From the NCBI RefSeq assembly GCF_001269985.1, contig NZ_BBZB01000001.1:3472001-3536000 (forward strand): a stretch of DNA of 64,000 nt. Reading direction: 5' to 3'. Every line of letters starts with the position of its first letter. Position 1 is the stretch's first letter. Below the pieces are notes generated by a model that made no database searches, was not told the origin of the DNA, and saw nothing but the letters and a program-made list of their open reading frames with translations. Below, piece after piece: positions 1-7,690 of the stretch. The position numbers and the translations under genes are program-made. The stretch is from Pseudoalteromonas sp. '520P1 No. 423' (GTDB lineage Bacteria > Pseudomonadota > Gammaproteobacteria > Enterobacterales > Alteromonadaceae).

Positions 1-2
1 AT

Positions 3-230
3 GGACAGAAAAGCTTGCACCTAGTTTTTCAAACAGCTCAAGGCCCAGTTACTTTATTCATCGTGCCAAGTAAAAATGGCTATAATGCGCAATCTCAATT
101 TAATAATGAACGCTTCAATGGTCAAATTTATCAAACCCAAGAAGCAAGCTTAATTATGCTTGGTGAAAATGGTCAAGATTTAGAAAAGTATCAAAAACAA
201 GTTGCTGATAATATCATTTGGGAAACTTAA
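3..230 (+). CDS. C-terminal part of a small protein, possibly DUF3379 family (cut by the window edge)
   Basis: An open frame enters from the left edge and stops at the TAA at 228-230, so only about 75 C-terminal residues are visible. The visible part has a beta-rich pattern (LHLVFQTAQGPVTLFIVP) that resembles the end of DUF3379 proteins, which in related bacteria are often encoded next to an ECF sigma factor and may act as anti-sigma factors. That assignment rests on memory of the family pattern and is tentative. The first possible internal start is a TTG at 15, but the frame is open upstream of it, so the true start lies outside the window. A hairpin follows directly after the stop. Confidence 0.5.
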   Translation, partial: GQKSLHLVFQTAQGPVTLFIVPSKNGYNAQSQFNNERFNGQIYQTQEASLIMLGENGQDLEKYQKQVADNIIWET

Positions 231-231
231 T

Positions 232-250
232 AAACCTGCTAAGCAGGTTT
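232..250 (+). terminator. Hairpin after the first gene
   Basis: Perfect 8-bp inverted repeat AAACCTGC / GCAGGTTT with a 3-base loop, beginning one base after the stop codon of the first gene. The T-run is short, so this is a likely but not strong intrinsic terminator. Confidence 0.55.
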
Positions 251-283
251 ATTAAAGGCTACTTCGTAGCAAATAAAAAAAAC

Positions 284-317
284 TGTACTTAAAACTTATA
301 AAGGAGTTTTAAGTACA
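284..317. repeat. 13-bp inverted repeat in the 231-496 gap
   Basis: TGTACTTAAAACT (284-296) and its exact reverse complement (305-317) are separated by 8 bases. On the minus strand the stem is followed by a run of T, which would suit a terminator for minus-strand transcription, but no minus-strand gene is visible to its right before 1457. A smaller hairpin (GCTAC TTC GTAGC, 258-270) lies between it and the first terminator. The rest of the gap holds no open frame of note and presumably carries the promoter of the next gene. Confidence 0.5.
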
Positions 318-496
318 ATCAATATCCCCCTCATTTAAAATTAAACATACAACAAAACGACATTTAAGATAAACTTATAATTTAATTACGTTTATTTCAC
401 CCTTGAAAACAATAGCGTACTTAATCTCCATTACACATTGACAAGTATTTTCTAAACCCTACAATCTTGACCGAATTATTTTTAAACAGGTCAGTT

Positions 497-1336
497 ATGA
501 AAAAACTATTTATAATCTTTACTCTTTTTACTTTAATGCTAGGAACCAGCTTTGATTCTGAGGCACGTAAGAAGTTTGGTAGTCGCAGTAAAGGTAAAAC
601 ACAACAAACTACTCAAGCAAAAAAACAAGGTTCTACGACACAGCAAAAAGAAGCACCAAAGAAATCATCAAGTAAAAAAGGCTTAATGGCTGGTATTTTT
701 GGTGGTTTACTTATGGGTGGTTTAATTGCTGCTATGATGGGTGGAGACTTTGAAGGTTTGCAAATCATGGATATGCTATTAATGGCATTGGTTGCGTTTG
801 TATTATTTAAATTATTTAAAAGCTTTATGCAGAAAAAAGCGCAAACACAATCTGCTTATGCTGGTCAACAAAATGCACTCTTCCCTGCTCAACAACAAAA
901 AGAAAATGTAACACCATTTTCAGCAAGCTCGGCTAAACAAACTGACTCTGTGCCATTTAATTTACCACAAGGCTTTGATGTAAATGGTTTCTTAAAAGGT
1001 GCGAATGATCATTACCATACACTTCAAAAAGCATGGAATGATAACAACTTAGAAACAATTCAAGAATATGTTTCGATTGAATTGTTTAATGAATTAACAT
1101 CTGAAAGAAAAGATGTTGAAACCGTTGAAACACAGGTTATGTTTGTAGATTGTGAATTAGCTAGAGCAAATACTAGCCCAGTGCTTTGGGAAGTCAGTGT
1201 TAAGTTTACGGGTAAGTACCGTGATTTAACAGAGCAAGCTGATGAGCAAGTAATTGATGAGGTTTGGCATTTAGAAAGAAACCTTACGCAAGCTGATTCA
1301 CCATGGTTGATTGTTGGTATTGAAGATAAAGCATAA
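497..1336 (+). CDS. Tim44-like domain protein with signal sequence or membrane anchor
   Basis: A 279-residue protein that starts with a hydrophobic signal-like stretch (MKKLFIIFTLFTLMLG), followed by a Lys/Gln/Ser-rich linker to about residue 70, a glycine-rich hydrophobic segment with two probable membrane spans (GIFGGLLMGGLIAAMMGG and MLLMALVAFVLFKLF, about 70-115) and a C-terminal Tim44-like domain (about 165-279). Bacterial Tim44-domain proteins are mostly uncharacterised; an inner-membrane or periplasmic location is inferred. A TTG at 467 lies in the same frame, but the ATG at 497 is preferred because it begins the signal-like sequence. A strong hairpin follows. Monocistronic. Confidence 0.72.
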   Translation: MKKLFIIFTLFTLMLGTSFDSEARKKFGSRSKGKTQQTTQAKKQGSTTQQKEAPKKSSSKKGLMAGIFGGLLMGGLIAAMMGGDFEGLQIMDMLLMALVAFVLFKLFKSFMQKKAQTQSAYAGQQNALFPAQQQKENVTPFSASSAKQTDSVPFNLPQGFDVNGFLKGANDHYHTLQKAWNDNNLETIQEYVSIELFNELTSERKDVETVETQVMFVDCELARANTSPVLWEVSVKFTGKYRDLTEQADEQVIDEVWHLERNLTQADSPWLIVGIEDKA

Positions 1337-1368
1337 TAGCGCTTCTATTAAAGGTTAATCATTTCAAT

Positions 1369-1402
1369 AAAAAAGCATATTCAAACTTTGAATATGCTTT
1401 TT
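1369..1402. terminator. Bidirectional terminator between the Tim44-like gene and putP
   Basis: Stem of AAAAGCATATTCAAA and its complement TTTGAATATGCTTTT, flanked by an A-run on one side and a T-run on the other. It can end transcription from both the plus-strand Tim44-like gene and the minus-strand putP. Confidence 0.85.
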
Positions 1403-1456
1403 TTATACTTAAAAGTAACGCCACGTAGTGACCTTAATTAAAGTTGCGTAGCAAAT

Positions 1457-2941
1457 TTAATGTTCTTTAAGCATCTCATCAAATTTATTACTAACTGACT
1501 GCTTTGGCTGGCCTGAAAGCTTACTTACAACGATGATAGTCAAAGTACATAAAATAAAGCCAGGTACTAGCTCATACATAGTTGCACTTAAAGATTGACC
1601 ATTAATTGTGATTGGTGCATATATCCAGAACAATACTGTTGCAGCACCTACAACCATGCCAGCTAAAGCACCATTGCGATTCATTTTATTCCAGTAAAGG
1701 CTCAATATCACAACAGGACCAAACGCAGCACCAAAACCAGCCCATGCGTTACTTACTAGTGTAAGAATAGAGCTATCTCTATCATATGCTAAAAATATCG
1801 CCACTAAAGCCACTAAAAATACAGAGATACGGCCAACTAAAACTAACTGTTTATCTGTTGCATCTTTATTCAAAAATGCTTGATAAAAGTCACCTGTTAA
1901 AGAGCTTGAAGTCACTAATAATTGAGATGATATGGTACTCATAATTGCCGCTAATATTGCAGCCAATAAAAAACCAGCAATTAATGGATGGAATAATATC
2001 TGGGATAGTAAAATGAATATTGTTTCTGGATCATCTAATTGAATGCCCGTTGACGCAACATAAGCAATACCAGCAAAACCTGTTGCCATAGCACCTATAA
2101 GCGATACTATCATCCAACTCATGCCGATACGTCTTGCTACTGGCACATCTTTCACTGAACGGATAGCCATAAATCTAACAATAATATGCGGTTGACCAAA
2201 GTAACCTAAACCCCAAGCCATAGCCGAAATAATGCCTAACAAGCTCACGCCATTAAACATATTTAACAACTCAGGATTAATAGTCGTAATAGATTCATGC
2301 ATTTAACTTATTCCGCCAACTTCGCTGATGGCTACAAATGGCACTAAAATTAAAGCAACAAACATAATACAGCCTTGAACAAAGTCTGTAAGGCTTACCG
2401 CTAAAAAACCACCAAATAATGTGTAAGCAACAACTACGCCAGCTGTAACATATAAGCCTAGCTCGTAATCCATCCCAAATGATGATTCAAATAATTTACC
2501 GCCAGCAACAATTCCCGAAGATGTATATAAGGTAAAAAATACAATGATCACAACAGATGATACTAGGCGTAACATATGAGATTTATCTTCAAAACGATTC
2601 TCAAAGAAATCTGGTAACGTAATAGAGTCATTCGCTATTTCGGTATAAGTACGTAATCTTGGCGCGACTATTAAGTAATTTAAAAATGCACCAATTACAA
2701 GACCAATACCAATCCATAAGCTGCTAATACCAGCAATATACATAGCACCAGGTAAACCCATTAGCATCCAACCGCTCATATCTGACGCACCCGCAGATAA
2801 AGCAGCTACGCTCGGGCTTAAACTTCTGCCCCCTAGCATATAGCCTGATACATCACTGGTTGATTTTTTATAAGCATATAAACCTATGCCAAGCATAACG
2901 ATAAAATATATCGCTAATGAAATAAGCGTTCCAAACTCCAA
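1457..2941 (-). pseudogene. putP: PutP-family sodium/proline symporter, interrupted by one in-frame TAA
   Basis: The two halves together give about 493 residues, the normal length of PutP (SSS family, sodium-driven proline uptake, inner membrane). The N-terminal half carries [31 protein letters not shown]-type PutP features ([38 protein letters not shown]-like [13 protein letters not shown]); the C-terminal half carries AWGLGYFGQPHI and AWAGFGAAFGPVV. The halves are in one frame and separated only by TAA at 2303-2305, after VGGIS and directly before an ATG. A TTG start at 2941 is chosen because GGAGG lies five bases upstream of it. The break is in the poorly conserved loop before the QPHI helix. 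It may be a real nonsense mutation, a sequencing error, or a read-through site; no other damage is seen. Confidence 0.85.
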
Positions 2942-3222
2942 GCGGACCTCCAAAATGAGATTTTCATACCCAAAACACCTCTAAATTAAATCCTGCAACT
3001 CATATTCTGAAGTGACTTGGGTATATGTGTAATAGTTACGTACAGTACCATTATTTAATAATTCATTACTATATCACGCTACACCCAAATGAGAATATGG
3101 ATGCGATAACTACACAATAGTCTCAGATAATTGAAAATATATAATGAAAAAACATCCCATTTACAATATATTCAAGGTAGCAGGGCAATAATTAATATAT
3201 TTGGGTTACAGGTTCATTATTT
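2942..3222. other. Intergenic region between divergent putP and the HDOD gene
   Basis: About 280 bases that should carry the promoters of both divergent genes. A TATAAT box at 3140-3145 faces the HDOD gene, but no good -35 box lies at the usual distance, so the promoter is only suggested. No open frame or RNA gene is recognised here. Confidence 0.35.
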
Positions 3223-4440
3223 ATGTATTTTTACGCAGCACGACAACCAATACTAGATCGCGAAAAAAAGCTGTTTGCTTATGAATTATTATTTCGCGAT
3301 AGCTTAGATAATGTATTTCCTAATATCGACGAAAATGAAGCAACCACAAAATTAATAGAAGGCAGCCAACTTGGCTTAGCTGATATAACAGGTGATAAAC
3401 CTGCATTTATCAACTTCACCCTTGATACACTGCAAAAACGCTATGCAACGATGTTAAATAAAGAACAAGTCGTAGTTGAGATCCTAGAAACAGTACAACC
3501 AGGTAAGCGATTACTAGCTATTGTTAAGGAACTTAAAGAATTAGGTTATACACTTGCGTTAGATGACTATATTCATAATCCTGTATGGAAGCATTTTTAT
3601 CCTTATATCGATATCATAAAAATTGATTTTTTAGAAATAGGAATGGATAAAATCAAACAAGTAATTAAAGATGTCGCACCATATAAGAATATTAAACTTT
3701 TAGCCGAGAAAGTCGAAACTCATGAACAATTCCAAGCGGCTATGGATATGGGATTTGAATATTTTCAAGGTTATTTCTTTTCTAAACCTGAGGTTATTCA
3801 AAGTAAAAACTTAGCACCATCACAAATTACATTAGCTGAGCTTTTATATGAAACATCAAAATCTGAAATGGATTTAAAAAAGATATCAGAAGTATTTCAA
3901 AGAGATGTTAACTTAGCTTATAAACTATTACGTTATACAAATTCAGCAGCATTTAAACGCAGAGCCGAAATCAGCACAATCAAACAAGCTTTGGTTGTAT
4001 TAGGCTTAGAAGAACTTAAAAAATTTTTGTCTGTTTTATTTACAGCGCAAGTTGCTTCAGCAAAGCCACCTGAGTTAATGCGTCTATCACTTACAAGAGC
4101 ACGTTTTGCTGAATGCCTAGCAATTAAGCATGGTAAAATGAAAGACACGCCTATGGCTTTCCTAGCGGGTATGTTTTCATTAATCGATGGCATATTAGAT
4201 CAAGATATGGCTGAAATTTTAGAGAAACTACCGCTATCAATTGAAATTAAAGATGCAATATTAAAAAAAGAAGGGTTAATTGCAGATTATTTATCTTTAG
4301 TTGCGCATTATGAACTTGCTGATTGGGGAGAAGCGAAAGTGATTTCTGAGCAACTTAGCATTGATGTAAAAACAATACCTGACTCTTATCATGATGCTGT
4401 GCATTGGGCTAATACGCAGATGGAAGCGATGTCAAAATAA
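3223..4440 (+). CDS. EAL-like (degenerate) plus HDOD domain protein, YuxH/CdgJ type
   Basis: A 405-residue protein of the YuxH group. The N-terminal half (about 1-195) is an EAL-like domain in which the EAL motif reads ELL within YELLFRD and later metal-binding positions are poorly kept (LALDDY, IIKIDF), so cyclic-di-GMP hydrolysis is unlikely. The C-terminal half (about 200-400) is an HDOD domain (LLRYTNSAAFKRRAEISTIKQALVVLG). Proteins of this architecture include Vibrio CdgJ, which affects motility; a regulatory role near this flagellar island is inference. Single gene, with a terminator at 4463-4494. Confidence 0.85.
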   Translation: MYFYAARQPILDREKKLFAYELLFRDSLDNVFPNIDENEATTKLIEGSQLGLADITGDKPAFINFTLDTLQKRYATMLNKEQVVVEILETVQPGKRLLAIVKELKELGYTLALDDYIHNPVWKHFYPYIDIIKIDFLEIGMDKIKQVIKDVAPYKNIKLLAEKVETHEQFQAAMDMGFEYFQGYFFSKPEVIQSKNLAPSQITLAELLYETSKSEMDLKKISEVFQRDVNLAYKLLRYTNSAAFKRRAEISTIKQALVVLGLEELKKFLSVLFTAQVASAKPPELMRLSLTRARFAECLAIKHGKMKDTPMAFLAGMFSLIDGILDQDMAEILEKLPLSIEIKDAILKKEGLIADYLSLVAHYELADWGEAKVISEQLSIDVKTIPDSYHDAVHWANTQMEAMSK

Positions 4441-4462
4441 CTCAAACGCTCAATAAAAAAAT

Positions 4463-4494
4463 AAAAAGCTGAAATGATTAATTTCAGCTTTTTT
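4463..4494. terminator. Bidirectional terminator between the HDOD gene and mlaA
   Basis: AAAAAGCTGAAAT / ATTTCAGCTTTTT hairpin with a 5-base loop, A-run before and T-run after; it serves two convergent genes. Confidence 0.88.
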
Positions 4495-4545
4495 ATACAT
4501 ACAAATTCCAATAATTAAATGAACCGTAAATTATCGCTACTATTA

Positions 4546-5280
4546 TTACTCTAGCTCTTCTAAAAAATCTTCATCAAACTCTTCATCATCTTCCTCTAAT
4601 GGCGGGTTGCCATCATAAAGCTCAAATAATTGTCTTTGAAGATATACCTCTTTAACAAAAATATACGGGTCTAAAGACTCGTTAAGTAAAGCTTCTTGAG
4701 GAAACAAAGACGCCCTAGCCTCTAACCCTTTAATAGTATATCGCAGTATTGTTTGCGGTAAACTCAAAGCGATAGAAGGTATAGCAAACCCATCAACTAC
4801 ATCTCCGGAAATGTTTCGAACAGTACTTGGACCATAACCAGGAAGCATAAGATAAGCACCATCATCAGCGCCCCATACGCCTAGGGTTTGTCCGAAATCT
4901 TCATCAACTTGAGTTAAACCTATTTCAGAAGCAACGTCAAAAATACCAAACAGACCAACCGTAGAGTTGACTAAAAATCTAGCAGCACTAATACCGGCAT
5001 TACCAGGTTTGCCTTGTAAAGCAGCATTTATACTGTCAACTGGCTCACCTATATTTTCAGTTAAGTTCACTAAACCTCTACGTACAGGCTGTGGTGTAAT
5101 TGCAACATAACCCACAGCTGCTGGCCTTAAAATATAAGCATCTAAAACATCCATATTAAAATCATATAACGGACGATTTATTGTTTGTAGTGGATCTTTT
5201 TCATCTTGCTTGTCAACAGGCACTTGTGCACAGCCTATTAATGAAAATAAAATTAAAAAGAACACTGCATTTTTAAACAT
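4546..5280 (-). CDS. mlaA: MlaA (VacJ) outer-membrane lipoprotein of phospholipid transport
   Basis: A 244-residue lipoprotein precursor: hydrophobic signal ending in the lipobox LIGC, then the MlaA core (DPLQTINRPLYDFN, RRGLVNLTENIGEPVDSINAALQGK, RFLVNSTVGLFGIFDVAS, DFGQTLGVWGADDGAYLMLPGYGPST). MlaA sits in the outer membrane and removes misplaced phospholipids from the outer leaflet, handing them to MlaC. The ATG at 5280 is preferred over the ATG two codons upstream because AAGGA is then correctly spaced. The acidic tail (EEDDEEFDEDFLEELE) is long. It follows ccmI closely and may be read through from the ccm operon; the other mla genes are not in this window. Confidence 0.92.
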   Translation of the reverse strand: MFKNAVFFLILFSLIGCAQVPVDKQDEKDPLQTINRPLYDFNMDVLDAYILRPAAVGYVAITPQPVRRGLVNLTENIGEPVDSINAALQGKPGNAGISAARFLVNSTVGLFGIFDVASEIGLTQVDEDFGQTLGVWGADDGAYLMLPGYGPSTVRNISGDVVDGFAIPSIALSLPQTILRYTIKGLEARASLFPQEALLNESLDPYIFVKEVYLQRQLFELYDGNPPLEEDDEEFDEDFLEELE

Positions 5281-5292
5281 TAACATTCCTTA

Positions 5293-6612
5293 TTACAGTA
5301 ACTGATCAACTAAGACAGTTACCTCAGGTGAATTTTTTACTTCAATTGTACTGCTTTGGCCTTGAAGCTCTCCAGCCGCAGACATTACATTTTCATCAAC
5401 CGATATTCTTACAGTCACAATAACCTGCTCAAATTGTGCAAGTGATAACGCTTCAACCATCGAATTTTCTTCAGATAATGTTACTTCTAATGGAAAACTA
5501 AATTGATTTTTTTTCACAACAGCCAATGGCATTCTAGGCCCTGATGCCGCTTTTGCAAATACAAATAAAGTTGCGTTATTAGGGATTTTATCCACTAAGT
5601 TTGCTGCAAGTGCAATTTTCACTTTAATCGCATTGCTCTGTCCAGTAGAACTTTGTTCAATTTTGTTAGATGGTGTTTCAACAGGTATATTTACTTGCGT
5701 ATTATCAACGACTGGATGCTGAGTAGGCATTGAATTTAACTTTCCAGTCAATTCTTCTACACGAGATTTTATCATGGCATAACGCTCATCATCTTTGCTC
5801 ATAGAGCCAAGTAACATATCAAATGCCGCTTTAGCTTCTAATAAATCACCTCGTTCATATGCAATTAAACCTAATAAAGAAATGGCATCAAAGTTTGAAG
5901 GCTCAACTGATAAAATAGTCGTAAGCATTTTTCCTGCACGATTATAATCAGGCTCACCGCTTATTAGCAGCAATTGGGTATAGCTTAATAGAACAGTGAC
6001 ATTATGAGGGTTCAAGTTTAATGTTTTATCAAAAGCTTGCATTGCAGATTTATAGTCACCTAGTGACATACTTACTTGCCCAAGCAACATCCAAGCCATT
6101 TCATCTTCACCTTGCTTAGCAATTTTAGTTCTAAGTGCTAAAGCAAATTGTTGCAACTCATTGGCAGTTAAAGGTTCACCTTGCTGCATCATGGCACGCT
6201 TACCTAATTCAGGTAGTGCTACCTGTGCTTTTTGCCATTGGTTAAACTGATTATGATTGCCTGTTGCATAATAAAATATACAGGTAAAACTGATTAAAAA
6301 TAAGCTACCAGCTAATAGTAAAGTTACGTTATTACCTTTAAAATTTAAATTTTTTTCAGGAGAAAGCTCACTTAACAAACCTTTTTTTAGCTCTATTACA
6401 GCAGAATTAAAATCATCAGCACTAATTTTTGAAATTTTAATATCATCATCCAGCTCAGCTAGACGCTGATGATAAATATCAATCCGCTGGGCATTCTCAC
6501 CGCTTCCTTTCTCTGGAATAGGTTCACTTACTGATTTTCGAATAAATGGAATAACAACAAATATCGCACCTAATATTGCTAATAAAACCATAGAAGACCA
6601 AAGTAATATCAT
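5293..6612 (-). CDS. ccmI: CcmI (CycH) apocytochrome c chaperone
   Basis: A 439-residue inner-membrane protein: a first span at residues 2-24, a cytoplasmic segment with the usual IYHQRLAELDDDI pattern, a second span near 95-115, a TPR region (about 145-275; MAWMLLGQVSMSLGDYKSAMQAFDKTLNLNPHN) and a C-terminal periplasmic beta domain. CcmI holds apocytochrome c for heme ligation by CcmF/CcmH. It is the last ccm gene and overlaps ccmH by four bases, showing translational coupling. Confidence 0.92.
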   Translation of the reverse strand: MILLWSSMVLLAILGAIFVVIPFIRKSVSEPIPEKGSGENAQRIDIYHQRLAELDDDIKISKISADDFNSAVIELKKGLLSELSPEKNLNFKGNNVTLLLAGSLFLISFTCIFYYATGNHNQFNQWQKAQVALPELGKRAMMQQGEPLTANELQQFALALRTKIAKQGEDEMAWMLLGQVSMSLGDYKSAMQAFDKTLNLNPHNVTVLLSYTQLLLISGEPDYNRAGKMLTTILSVEPSNFDAISLLGLIAYERGDLLEAKAAFDMLLGSMSKDDERYAMIKSRVEELTGKLNSMPTQHPVVDNTQVNIPVETPSNKIEQSSTGQSNAIKVKIALAANLVDKIPNNATLFVFAKAASGPRMPLAVVKKNQFSFPLEVTLSEENSMVEALSLAQFEQVIVTVRISVDENVMSAAGELQGQSSTIEVKNSPEVTVLVDQLL

Positions 6613-7091
6613 TGACCTGACTCCTGTTTCACTTGAGCTGAACTAGCTTGATATTTAGAAATAAGTTTCGTTAATTGAGCCTCATCTTTGTCAGACCATT
6701 TTTGCTCAACCGCTGATTTTTTTTGACGGAATATAACCGAGCCAAAACCAAACAGTACAAATAAAATTGGTACAACCCATAAAACTAAAGTTGATGCAGT
6801 TACTGGAGGCTTGTAATGTACAAAGTATCCATACCTATCAATCATATATTCAACAATAAAATCTTTCGATTTATCTAATTTTACTAATTCAATCACTTTA
6901 TCGCGTAAATCCTTAGCTACAACAGCATTCGAATCTGCGATGTTTTGATTTTGACACTTAGGACATCTGAGCTCTAAGCTTAACTCTTTGAAAAGTTGCG
7001 CTTGCTGCGCATTTTTAAAGGTTTGAGCCTCTTCAACTGCAAAAGTCAATGCAGAGAAACCCATTAATACGATAAAAAGGAAATATTTCAT
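6609..7091 (-). CDS. ccmH: CcmH (short, CcmL type) thiol-disulfide component of heme ligation
   Basis: A 160-residue protein with a cleavable signal peptide, the LRCPKCQNQNIADSNA motif whose two cysteines reduce or hold the apocytochrome CXXCH thiols, and one C-terminal membrane span (STLVLWVVPILFVLFGFGSVIF) followed by a charged tail. It is the short form; the TPR part found fused in E. coli CcmH is the separate ccmI next to it. Confidence 0.94.
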   Translation of the reverse strand: MKYFLFIVLMGFSALTFAVEEAQTFKNAQQAQLFKELSLELRCPKCQNQNIADSNAVVAKDLRDKVIELVKLDKSKDFIVEYMIDRYGYFVHYKPPVTASTLVLWVVPILFVLFGFGSVIFRQKKSAVEQKWSDKDEAQLTKLISKYQASSAQVKQESGQ

Positions 7092-7093
7092 TA

Positions 7094-7690
7094 TTACAAC
7101 TTAACCTCTTTTAATTCAGTAAACTTAGGAGCGAATTTAGCACGCCATGTACGCTCATTTAAGTCGCCAGTATGATGTAGTAAAATAACCCCTTTACTAT
7201 CAACTAAAAATGTTTCAGGTGCGCCAGACACACCTAAATCAAAAGCTAAACTGCGGTTTAAATCAAATATATTGTATTGATATGGGTTACCGGTACGGGC
7301 AAGCATTTGAGATACTTCATCTCTTAATGCTTGGATATTAAACTCACCATCAAAATCAGGATCATAACCTTGCTCTAAATAAAGACCGATGATTTCAACA
7401 CCGCGTTCACGTAATTTTGTAAGGTAAGGTAATTCTACTAAACATGTCGGACACCAAGTGCCCCACACATTGATTAAATAGACTTTTCCTAATAAATCTT
7501 TTTCAGACCAGTTTTTATTATCTTGCATTAAGTCAGGTAAATTAAATGCTGGGATTTCCTGACCTAAACGCCCTGTTTGTAATTCTCTTGGATTTGAAAA
7601 TAAACCCTTAAATAAAAAAATACATAGCAAGAAAAAAATAATTAAAGGTACAGCAAACATCAGTTTGCTGTTTTTACTTTCTTCACTCAT
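7094..7690 (-). CDS. ccmG: CcmG (DsbE) periplasmic thioredoxin-like protein
   Basis: A 198-residue protein with an N-terminal anchor (LMFAVPLIIFFLLCIFLFKGLF) and a thioredoxin fold carrying the WCPTC active site in NVWGTWCPTCLVELPYL and the GAPETFLVDSKG cis-proline region. CcmG reduces the apocytochrome or CcmH disulfide before heme attachment. Its ATG overlaps the ccmF stop by one base (TGATG). Confidence 0.95.
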   Translation of the reverse strand: MSEESKNSKLMFAVPLIIFFLLCIFLFKGLFSNPRELQTGRLGQEIPAFNLPDLMQDNKNWSEKDLLGKVYLINVWGTWCPTCLVELPYLTKLRERGVEIIGLYLEQGYDPDFDGEFNIQALRDEVSQMLARTGNPYQYNIFDLNRSLAFDLGVSGAPETFLVDSKGVILLHHTGDLNERTWRAKFAPKFTELKEVKL

